A stretch of DNA of 7,174 bases from JBEBSD01 sp040394475 (lineage in GTDB: Bacteria; Bacteroidota; Bacteroidia; Cytophagales; Spirosomataceae). Shown piece by piece: positions 1 through 5,681 of the stretch. The notes under the pieces are model-generated. The model did no database searches. It saw only the letters and a list, made by a program, of their open reading frames with translations, and was not told where the DNA came from. The stretch's first letter is position 1; each line of letters begins with the position of its first letter. The stretch lies in the NCBI GenBank assembly GCA_040394475.1, contig JBEBSD010000136.1:1-7174 (forward strand). Reading direction: 5' to 3'. The position numbers were made by a program, and so were the translations under genes.

Positions 1-19
1 CGCTGACCTCTGTATAACA

Positions 20-49
20 GGGAACGGGGAATGGGCAACGGGGAACGGG
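20..49 (+). other. Potential G-quadruplex motif in the first repeat unit
   Basis: Five runs of three or four G lie at 20-22, 26-29, 33-35, 40-43 and 47-49, separated by 3-4 bases. This satisfies the usual four-tract rule for an intramolecular G-quadruplex. The other eight units carry shorter versions, three runs of at least three G, often with an extra GG, at the same 7-nt spacing and always on the + strand. Folding is an inference from the motif only. Confidence 0.5.
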
Positions 50-587
50 CGCCGAAAGCCGAAAGCTGACAGCCGATCGCTGACCTCTGTATAACTTAGG
101 GAATGGGCAATGGGGAACAGGCGCTGATAGCCGAAAGCTGACAGCCGATAGCTGACCTCTGTATAACAGGGTAATGGGCAACGGGGAACAGGCGCCGATA
201 GCCGAAAGCTGACAGCCGATCGCTGACCTCTGTATAACAGGGAATGGGCAACGGGCGCCGATAGCTGATAGCCGATAGCTGACCTCTGTATAACTAGGCA
301 ATGGGGAACGGGCAACGGGCGCTGATAGCCGAAAGCTGACAGCCGATCGCTGACCTCTGTATAACAGGCAATGGGGAATGGGCAACGGGCGCTGATAGCC
401 GAAAGCTGATTGCTGATAGCCGACTTCTGTATAAACAGGCAATGGGGAATGGGCAACGGGCGCTGACAGCTGATTGCCGATAGCTGACAGCCGATCGCTG
501 ACCTCTGTATAACAGGGAATGGGCGACGGGCGCCGATAGCCGATAGCTGACCTCTGTATAACAGGGAATGGGCAACGGGCGCTGATA

Positions 588-636
588 GCCGAAAGCCGAA
601 AGCCGAAAGCCGAAAGCCGAAAGCCGAAAGCCGAAA
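588..636 (+). repeat. Perfect heptanucleotide tract (GCCGAAA)x7
   Basis: Seven consecutive identical copies of GCCGAAA close the repeat array, preceded by GCTGATA and followed by GCTGACA, GCCGATC and TCCGACA. Elsewhere in the array the heptamers are mixed and rarely repeat more than twice, so this looks like a recent local expansion by strand slippage. It lies 75 bp before the ssb start codon, so length changes would alter ssb upstream spacing without touching coding sequence. Confidence 0.95.
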
Positions 637-710
637 GCTGACAGCCGATCTCCGACAGCCCTAAACCGAGTAATCCAAAAAACACAACTATAACCAAATT
701 AATGTGAACC

Positions 711-1148
711 ATGGCAGGCGTAAACAAAGTAATACTGATCGGAAACCTGGGGGCAGACCCGGAAGTCAGATACCTGGAAGGAGGAAGCGTCGTGGCTAAT
801 TTTAACATTGCCACCACCGAGACTTATACCAATAAAAATGGCGAACGCGTAGACCAGACCGAATGGCACCGGATCGAATTGTGGGAAGGATTGGCAAAAA
901 CTGCGGAAAAATACCTGAAGAAAGGCAGCCAGGTGTATATTGAAGGACGTTTACGGACAGAAAACTGGACAGATAAAGAGGGACAGCCAAGGAGCAGGGT
1001 CAGTATTCGCGGAAACGGAATGACCATGTTGGGAGGTCCGCCTGCCACGGATGGAAGCAGACCGCCGAGACCTTCGGTTGAGCGGTCCTCTGACCCGTTG
1101 CCGCCGGAACTGGGCTCCGGCGACAAGGATGAAGGATTGCCATTTTGA
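711..1148 (+). CDS. ssb: Single-stranded DNA-binding protein
   Basis: Binds and protects single-stranded DNA during replication, recombination and repair, and recruits partner proteins through its C-terminal tip. The 145-residue product has an N-terminal OB-fold (about 3-108) opening with NKVILIGNLGADPEVRY. Trp52 (TEWHR) and Trp86 (TENWTD) match E. coli Trp54 and Trp88, which stack on DNA bases; the Trp40 position is Tyr39. A proline- and charge-rich linker (about 109-136) leads to the acidic tip DEGLPF, equivalent to E. coli DDDIPF. Length is normal for a bacterial SSB. The ATG at 711 gives the canonical N-terminus; no Shine-Dalgarno sequence precedes it, and an ATG at 702 is followed at once by TGA. 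gldE follows after 31 bp, the usual arrangement in Bacteroidota. No TAnnTTTG promoter is visible in the 50 bp between the repeat array and the start, so its transcription start is unclear. Confidence 0.97.
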   Translation: MAGVNKVILIGNLGADPEVRYLEGGSVVANFNIATTETYTNKNGERVDQTEWHRIELWEGLAKTAEKYLKKGSQVYIEGRLRTENWTDKEGQPRSRVSIRGNGMTMLGGPPATDGSRPPRPSVERSSDPLPPELGSGDKDEGLPF

Positions 1149-1179
1149 ACAGCATAATTACTAACCAAAACCCAAGCAA

Positions 1180-2493
1180 GTGGAAGAAATTCCGGATAAT
1201 GAAGATACCGAGCCTCGACAGAAACCCCTGCCAGTAACCGGATCCGATAGGTGGCGAAGTTACCAGGCGGCTGCCTTCCCGTTTTTAGTGGAGGTGAGTT
1301 TAGAGGCCCTGATAATTGTATTCCTGTTGGTCCTGGCTTTAGTGTTTTCGGCACTGCGCGCGGCTTATTCCGCAACGGCTGCATTTGAAACTCCCTGGGA
1401 AAAGAAAAAAGGGGGGTTGAGCCCGCCGGAAAGGTCACAACGCTTTATGCTGCTTATTTTACAGCGTGTTTTCATGCTGAGCGCCTTCCTGATACTGGCC
1501 AATCTGCTGGTCAGGGATATGCAGTTGACGGATAACGGCTGGCAGTACTTTGTCGGGATTACCTTGGTATGGCTGCTTGCGGATGCGTATACCCGCTTAT
1601 ATGCGGGCAGGAATGCCGTAGGAATCACGCATAAAACCGTCCCCTTTATAAAACCGGTTTTGAGTGTGCTGAACCCGGCTGGCAACGCCTTGTTGAGAGC
1701 AGGCACCGCGCTTGGGGTCATGCTGCCGGAAAAAGTCAGTGAACCGGGCGAGATGACGGCGGAGGAGATCGACCGGCAGGATGAAAAGGAATTGCTGATC
1801 GGGGTAGCCTCAATCGGGCAGACAATGGTACGGCAGGCGATGGTTTCAAGGCCGCATGTCACGGGATTTGATATACGGATGGACTTCCATGAGCTCATGG
1901 ACAAGATTAACAAATCAGGATTTTCGAGGATCCCGGTTTATGTGGAAGACCTCGATGTCGTGGAGGGAATCCTGTATGTAAAAGACCTGCTGCCGCACAT
2001 ACAGCGGGATGAGCATTTTGCCTGGCAAAAGTTGATCCGGAAGGCCTACCTGGTCCCGGAAACCAAACGCCTGGACGATCTGCTGAATGAATTCCAGCAA
2101 CGCCGGGTCCATATGGCTATCGTAGTGGACGAGTACGGCGGGACCAGCGGACTGATCACAATGGAGGATATTATTGAAGAAATTTTCGGAGATATCAATG
2201 ATGAATATGACGCCATAGGAAAAGGGAATTATGTGAAGGTGGATGACGGGACCTATATTTTTGAGGGACAGTCCCTGCTCAATGATGTGATCCGGACCCT
2301 CAACCTGCCTGCCGACTATTTTGACGAAAAACGAAGAGGGAGTGAAACGCTGGCCGGGTTGGTGCTGGAGCTTTTCGCCCGGTTTCCGGAGGTCGGGGAA
2401 GAGGTCGCGTTTCAGGAACTGCTCTTTAAAGTACATGCTGCCAACAAGAAACTGATTAAGAAGATCCGGATTGTAAGGGTAGAAGAGAAGTGA
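1180..2493 (+). CDS. gldE: Gliding motility-associated protein GldE (CorC/CNNM-type membrane protein, DUF21 + CBS pair)
   Basis: Inner-membrane protein of the CorC/HlyC family. GldE is required for gliding in Flavobacterium johnsoniae but is also kept in non-gliding Bacteroidota. The 437 residues hold a charged N-terminus, three hydrophobic segments (about 40-63, 95-112, 121-140), a CBS pair (about 218-340) and a C-terminal CorC_HlyC domain (about 352-432). The CBS part is canonical: FSRIPVYVEDLDVVEGILYV at 248-267 and VVDEYGGTSGLITMEDIIEE at 315-334. The membrane domain is unusual: where DUF21 proteins have G-E-(I/V)-x-P-K this one has ADAYTR (134-139), and the first-helix SG-E-A motif reads FSALRAAYSA (56-65). 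Start is GTG at 1180; the next in-frame ATG (residue 90) would remove the first helix. The ssb-gldE order supports the name, but gldD, often next to gldE, is absent and guaB follows. A divergent CorC-like paralogue is the alternative. Confidence 0.85.
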   Translation: MEEIPDNEDTEPRQKPLPVTGSDRWRSYQAAAFPFLVEVSLEALIIVFLLVLALVFSALRAAYSATAAFETPWEKKKGGLSPPERSQRFMLLILQRVFMLSAFLILANLLVRDMQLTDNGWQYFVGITLVWLLADAYTRLYAGRNAVGITHKTVPFIKPVLSVLNPAGNALLRAGTALGVMLPEKVSEPGEMTAEEIDRQDEKELLIGVASIGQTMVRQAMVSRPHVTGFDIRMDFHELMDKINKSGFSRIPVYVEDLDVVEGILYVKDLLPHIQRDEHFAWQKLIRKAYLVPETKRLDDLLNEFQQRRVHMAIVVDEYGGTSGLITMEDIIEEIFGDINDEYDAIGKGNYVKVDDGTYIFEGQSLLNDVIRTLNLPADYFDEKRRGSETLAGLVLELFARFPEVGEEVAFQELLFKVHAANKKLIKKIRIVRVEEK

Positions 2494-2547
2494 TTTCGCA
2501 GGCCGCCGCCGCAATTGAAAAAATAGTGGTGAATAAAGTTGAATGTT

Positions 2548-2578
2548 ATTGAGTTTTCGTGATTTCACTGTAACTTTG
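2548..2578 (+). promoter_or_regulatory. Bacteroidota-type promoter of guaB
   Basis: ATTG at 2548-2551 is followed by exactly 19 bases and then TAACTTTG at 2571-2578. This fits the Bacteroidota housekeeping promoter (TTG or TTTG near -33, TAnnTTTG near -7). The predicted transcription start is about 2582-2585, giving a leader of roughly 25 nt. It implies guaB is transcribed separately from ssb-gldE. Confidence 0.75.
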
Positions 2579-2582
2579 CCCT

Positions 2583-2606
2583 GCAAATAACGAGATGATT
2601 ATTTGC
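2583..2606 (+). promoter_or_regulatory. Perfect 8-bp inverted repeat in the guaB leader
   Basis: GCAAATAA (2583-2590) and TTATTTGC (2599-2606) are perfect reverse complements around an 8-nt loop, CGAGATGA. The right arm ends one base before the guaB ATG at 2608, and the left arm coincides with the predicted transcription start. It could be a 5'-terminal mRNA stem-loop affecting initiation or stability, or a protein operator. Structure is seen; function is inferred. Confidence 0.6.
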
Positions 2607-2607
2607 T

Positions 2608-4080
2608 ATGGACTCACATTCTTCCAAAGTGCTGTATGAAGCGCTTACTTACGACGACGTTCTGTTGCTCCCGGGCTATTCTGAAGTACTTCCCCGGGAT
2701 ACACAAACAAAAACCAGACTTACCAGAAAAATTGAACTGAATATCCCCTTTGTTTCGGCGGCTATGGATACCGTTACCGAATATGAACTGGCTATTGCGA
2801 TGGCCCAGGAAGGCGGTATCGGGATTATTCATAAAAACATGAGCCTGGAAAAGCAGGCAGAGCAGGTCAGAAAGGTCAAACGTTCTGAAAGCGGCATGAT
2901 CCTGGATCCGATTACACTATCGGAAGGCGCGGTCCTGGCGGATGCCCTGCAAATTATGCGTGATTTCAAAATCGGGGGAATTCCCGTAATAGACGCGGAA
3001 AGAAAGTTAATCGGGATCCTGACCAACCGGGACCTGCGCTTTGAAAGAGAACTCTCCAAGCCGGTCCGGGAGATTATGACCAGTCAGAAGCTCATCACCG
3101 CCCAGGAAGGAATTACACTGGATGAAGCGGAATCGATTTTGCAGGAGTACAAAATTGAAAAATTACCTATCGTAGACGGGGACTACCACCTGACCGGATT
3201 GATTACCTACCGGGACATTATGAAGCGGAAGTCCCACCCGAATTCTTCCAAAGATGCGTATGGCAGACTACGGGTAGGAGCAGCAGTCGGGGTTACCGCC
3301 GACCTGTTCAAAAGAGTGGAGGCGCTGGTGAAAGCGGGAGTGGATGTGATCAGCCTGGATACGGCCCACGGGCACTCAAAAGGGGTGATCGAGGCGGTGA
3401 AAGCCCTGAAAGAACGGTTTCCGGAAGTAGAGCTGATTGCCGGTAATATTGCGACCGGTGCGGCGGCAAAAGCGCTGGTAGCGGCAGGAGCAGATGCCGT
3501 AAAGGTAGGTGTCGGCCCCGGAAGTATCTGTACGACCAGGATTATCGCCGGTATCGGGGTTCCCCAGCTGACAGCTGTAATGGCGGCGGCCGATGCTATA
3601 AAAGGATCGGGTGTGCCGGTAATCGCGGATGGCGGGATCCGGTTTTCCGGAGATGTCACCAAAGCGCTGGCAGGTGGAGCGGCCAGCGTGATGATTGGAT
3701 CCATGCTGGCCGGTACGGATGAAGCGCCCGGAGAGATTGTCATCTATGAAGGCAGGAAATTTAAAGCTTACCGTGGAATGGGGTCTCTGGAGGCAATGGA
3801 GGACGGGTCGAAGGACCGTTATTTTCAGGATGCCGAAGACGATGTCAAGAAACTTGTCCCGGAAGGAATTGTCGGGCGTGTTCCTTTCAAAGGAAAGGTT
3901 TCCGAGATTCTCTATCAGATGACCGGGGGCCTGAAAGCAGGGATGGGCTATTGCGGGGCTGCGGATATCGACGCTCTCCAGGAGGCATCCTTTGTCAAAA
4001 TCACAACAGCCGGTGTAAAGGAAAGCCACCCCCACGATATAATGATCCAGAAAGAAGCGCCCAACTATTCCTCCAGGTAG
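2608..4080 (+). CDS. guaB: Inosine-5'-monophosphate dehydrogenase
   Basis: Cytosolic tetrameric enzyme oxidising IMP to XMP with NAD+, the committed step of guanine nucleotide synthesis. The 490 residues have the standard layout: N-terminal barrel strands (TYDDVLLLPGYSEVLPR, 14-30; SAAMDTVTE, 50-58), a CBS pair inserted at about 99-208, and the rest of the (beta/alpha)8 barrel. DTAHGH (251-256) contributes to NAD/IMP binding. The catalytic cysteine is Cys308 in the loop GVGPGSICTTR. The flap with GMGSLEAMEDGSKDRYF and Arg424 in EGIVGRVP, the residue that activates water, are intact. Length is normal for bacterial GuaB and nothing is missing. The ATG at 2608 yields a family-typical N-terminus. 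It has its own promoter and leader inverted repeat. The next gene starts 74 bp downstream with no terminator between. A short out-of-frame ATG reading frame (2595-2639) overlaps the start and is probably chance. Confidence 0.98.
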   Translation: MDSHSSKVLYEALTYDDVLLLPGYSEVLPRDTQTKTRLTRKIELNIPFVSAAMDTVTEYELAIAMAQEGGIGIIHKNMSLEKQAEQVRKVKRSESGMILDPITLSEGAVLADALQIMRDFKIGGIPVIDAERKLIGILTNRDLRFERELSKPVREIMTSQKLITAQEGITLDEAESILQEYKIEKLPIVDGDYHLTGLITYRDIMKRKSHPNSSKDAYGRLRVGAAVGVTADLFKRVEALVKAGVDVISLDTAHGHSKGVIEAVKALKERFPEVELIAGNIATGAAAKALVAAGADAVKVGVGPGSICTTRIIAGIGVPQLTAVMAAADAIKGSGVPVIADGGIRFSGDVTKALAGGAASVMIGSMLAGTDEAPGEIVIYEGRKFKAYRGMGSLEAMEDGSKDRYFQDAEDDVKKLVPEGIVGRVPFKGKVSEILYQMTGGLKAGMGYCGAADIDALQEASFVKITTAGVKESHPHDIMIQKEAPNYSSR

Positions 4081-4142
4081 ACCGACAAGCAGGATTTTAC
4101 GGGAGAATGCATGGAAAGCATGTAATAAATGAGGAAGTTTAT

Positions 4143-4150
4143 TAAATTTG
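4143..4150 (+). promoter_or_regulatory. Possible -7 element TAAATTTG before the small-protein gene
   Basis: TAAATTTG matches the Bacteroidota -7 consensus TAnnTTTG exactly and lies 4 bp before the ATG at 4155. Transcription would then start at or next to the start codon, giving a nearly leaderless mRNA. The expected -33 TTG is not present around 4119-4124, so the match may be chance in AT-rich sequence. Confidence 0.3.
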
Positions 4151-4154
4151 GTAC

Positions 4155-4412
4155 ATGGCAAAACGGAAATCAGGAGAAGGGGCAAAAAAGCCGGATGAGC
4201 TTCCTAAAGTACATAAGGAACTGGAAGGGTTCGATATTCGGATCAATTCATTCGGGGAAATCACCACGACATTCGATATGGACCGGATCAATGAATTTTT
4301 GAACCGGAATGTGGATGATAAAAAATTGCGTGACCGGGAAGATGTGCCGGGAGTAAACGAGTCAGAAGAAAAGCTTTTTGAAGAGGAATCCGATCCGGGG
4401 GAAGAAGAATAA
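4155..4412 (+). CDS. Small acidic hypothetical protein
   Basis: An 85-residue protein without signal peptide, membrane segment or cysteine. It has three parts: a lysine-rich N-terminus (MAKRKSGEGAKKPDELPK), a central ordered-looking block (about 18-60) containing LEGFDIRINSFGEITTTFD and INEFLNRNVDDKKLRDRE, and a strongly acidic tail (about 69-85, ending DPGEEE). The middle could form a short beta hairpin followed by a helix. I do not recognise a characterised family and assign no function. It is likely real because its coding style matches its neighbours, it fills the gap after guaB, and it ends 22 bp before the next gene on the same strand. No Shine-Dalgarno is present, as for the other genes here. 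Polar ends around a small core would suit a protein-binding adaptor, but this is only a guess. Confidence 0.75.
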   Translation: MAKRKSGEGAKKPDELPKVHKELEGFDIRINSFGEITTTFDMDRINEFLNRNVDDKKLRDREDVPGVNESEEKLFEEESDPGEEE

Positions 4413-4434
4413 AGCCTAGCCCAGTTAAATAGAT

Positions 4435-5214
4435 ATGCGCTCGCACGAAATCGACTACAAAATTATTGGTGACGACATCCAGATCGTTGAAGTTGAACTG
4501 GATCCTCAGGAGACGGTAATTGCCGAAGCCGGGGCAATGTTGTTTATGGAAGATGGCATCCAGTTTGAAACCAAGCTGGGTGACGGCTCCGAGACAAACC
4601 AGAGTATTCTGGGAAAGGTGTTTCAGGCAGGAACCCGTCTGATTACCGGAGAGTCCTTGTTTATGACGCATTTTACCAATCGGGGATCCGGGAAGCGGAA
4701 GGTCGCTTTTTCAGCCCCTTATCCGGGTACGGTGATTCCGGTAGATTTAGCCAGGATCTATGGGAATGAATTAATTGTGCAGAAGGACGGCTTTCTATGT
4801 GCCGCTTTCGGGACTTCCATGAAAATCCACTTTAATAAACGGATAGGCTCCGGGCTGTTCGGCGGTGAAGGGTTCATTCTTCAAAAGCTGACGGGCGACG
4901 GGCTTGCCTTTATACACGCCGGCGGTGTGGTCATCGAACGGCAGCTGAACAACGAAAGCCTCCGGATCGATACCGGTTGCGTTGTGGCATTTGAGCCTTC
5001 CCTGAGTTTTGATATCCAACGGGCCGGTAATCTGAAATCCATGATTTTTGGAGGAGAAGGCCTATTCCTGGCGACCCTCCGGGGCACCGGAAAGTGCTGG
5101 ATCCAGTCGATGCCTATTTCGAAACTTGTGGAACGGTTGTCGGTCAGTGGACCTAATAGAAATAAGGAAAGCGGATCGGTGCTGGGCAAAGTGGGAAGAA
5201 TGTTTGAGGATTAA
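4435..5214 (+). CDS. AIM24 / TIGR00266 family protein
   Basis: Cytosolic protein of 259 residues in the AIM24 family, named after a yeast mitochondrial inner-membrane protein; its bacterial members (TIGR00266) have no settled biochemical role. Family signatures occur in order: EAGAM (31-35), TGESLFMTHFTN (71-82), a glycine-rich turn GLFGGEGFILQKLTG (140-154), GCVVAFEPSLSFDI (181-194), and the C-terminal block GGEGLFLATLRGTG (206-219) with WIQSMPISKLVERL (222-235). The periodic glycines and beta-rich makeup fit the double-stranded beta-helix fold of the family. There is no signal peptide or membrane helix. Length is close to the usual value and the protein looks complete. The ATG at 4435 begins directly before the first predicted strand. 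It lies between the small acidic protein (22 bp) and the response regulator (24 bp) on the same strand, consistent with an operon. Confidence 0.88.
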   Translation: MRSHEIDYKIIGDDIQIVEVELDPQETVIAEAGAMLFMEDGIQFETKLGDGSETNQSILGKVFQAGTRLITGESLFMTHFTNRGSGKRKVAFSAPYPGTVIPVDLARIYGNELIVQKDGFLCAAFGTSMKIHFNKRIGSGLFGGEGFILQKLTGDGLAFIHAGGVVIERQLNNESLRIDTGCVVAFEPSLSFDIQRAGNLKSMIFGGEGLFLATLRGTGKCWIQSMPISKLVERLSVSGPNRNKESGSVLGKVGRMFED

Positions 5215-5238
5215 CAAGTGGTATAACCTTTCATTTCT

Positions 5239-5637
5239 GTGCGTGTTGAATTAAGTTGTGTCATGCTGATCGATGACGATCCGGATGATAATTTCCTGCA
5301 CCAGCTGGTGATCCAGGACGCCGGATTGAATCCGGAGGTGGTCGTGGCGGAAAATGGAGAACAGGCCTGGAAATACCTTTCCGGGGGCGGCCGTACCGGC
5401 TTTATCAAGCCGGATATCATATTTCTGGATATTAATATGCCGGGAATGAATGGTTTTGAGTTTCTGGAAAAATACAAAACCTTACCCGACGAGCTGCAAA
5501 CGGGCACCAAAATCGTGATGTTGTCGACATCTGCACACCCGGTAGACCAGGAAAAAGCGGCACGTATATGGAAAAATGTGTACTACCGTACAAAGCCGCT
5601 CACAGAAGCGATTATCGAAGAGGTGATTACGGAATAG
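5239..5637 (+). CDS. Single-domain response regulator (CheY-like receiver)
   Basis: A 132-residue protein consisting of one receiver domain with no output domain. The phosphorylation site is complete: acidic cluster DDDPDD (12-17), phospho-acceptor Asp64 in FLDINMPGMNGFEFL, Thr97 in MLSTSAH, and Lys119 followed by proline in TKPLT. It should accept phosphate from a histidine kinase, and lacking a DNA-binding domain it would act by protein-protein contact or in a phosphorelay. No kinase gene is in the window. Bacteroidota carry many such short regulators with an LIDDDPDDNF-like opening. The start is taken as GTG at 5239, because the first in-frame ATG (5263) falls inside the first beta strand. 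The frame ends in tandem stops, TAG at 5635 and TAA at 5638. It follows the AIM24 gene by 24 bp and faces the convergent dehydrogenase gene 44 bp away. Confidence 0.93.
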   Translation: MRVELSCVMLIDDDPDDNFLHQLVIQDAGLNPEVVVAENGEQAWKYLSGGGRTGFIKPDIIFLDINMPGMNGFEFLEKYKTLPDELQTGTKIVMLSTSAHPVDQEKAARIWKNVYYRTKPLTEAIIEEVITE

Positions 5638-5681
5638 TAAGGCGCGGGCATCCTGACCGGTGAGTAAGCTGCGTTTCGTAA

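Larger units (their letters stand above)
1..657. repeat. Higher-order tandem repeat array built from 7-bp sub-repeats
   Basis: Non-coding array of nine diverged units. Each carries the anchor GACCTCTGTATAAC, starting at 5, 82, 154, 225, 281, 352, 422 (variant GACTTCTGTATAAAC), 500 and 549. After each anchor comes a G-rich block of heptamers of the form GG(G/C)AA(C/T)G, then a block of heptamers of the form GC(C/T)GA(A/T/C)A. Anchor spacings are 77, 72, 71, 56, 71, 70, 78 and 49 bp. Four of these are exact multiples of 7 and the others are off by one or two bases, so units seem to grow and shrink by whole heptamers. The array starts inside a unit at the window edge, so its full length is unknown. 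The one long reading frame across it (294-575, - strand) is a low-complexity artefact of the repeat. Short heptanucleotide repeat families (STRRs) are known in heterocystous cyanobacteria; kinship with those is not claimed. Confidence 0.93.

Noticed and set aside
66..95. Sigma70-like promoter CTGACA-N18-TATAAC inside the repeat units
   Set aside because: Bacteroidota use a different promoter consensus, and both boxes arise from the heptamer and anchor sequences, so the match is likely accidental.
294..575. 93-residue - strand reading frame rich in Ser-Ala and Arg-Leu
   Set aside because: It lies wholly within the tandem repeat and its sequence is a translation of the heptamers.
1..657. CRISPR-like arrangement of repeated 14-bp anchors with intervening sequence
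   Set aside because: The intervening sequences are themselves repetitive heptamers, vary from 35 to 64 bp, and no cas gene is present.
824..1438. Long - strand open frame (204 residues) across ssb and the gldE start, and similar frames opposite gldE and guaB
   Set aside because: They are antisense shadows of well-supported genes with no recognisable domains.
2595..2639. 14-codon reading frame with ATG in the hairpin loop overlapping the guaB start
   Set aside because: No initiation signal is visible and an ATG there is expected by chance; too weak to call an upstream ORF.
4081..4154. Intrinsic terminator after guaB
   Set aside because: Only 4-bp stems around GCATGGAAAGCAT are found, with no following T-run.
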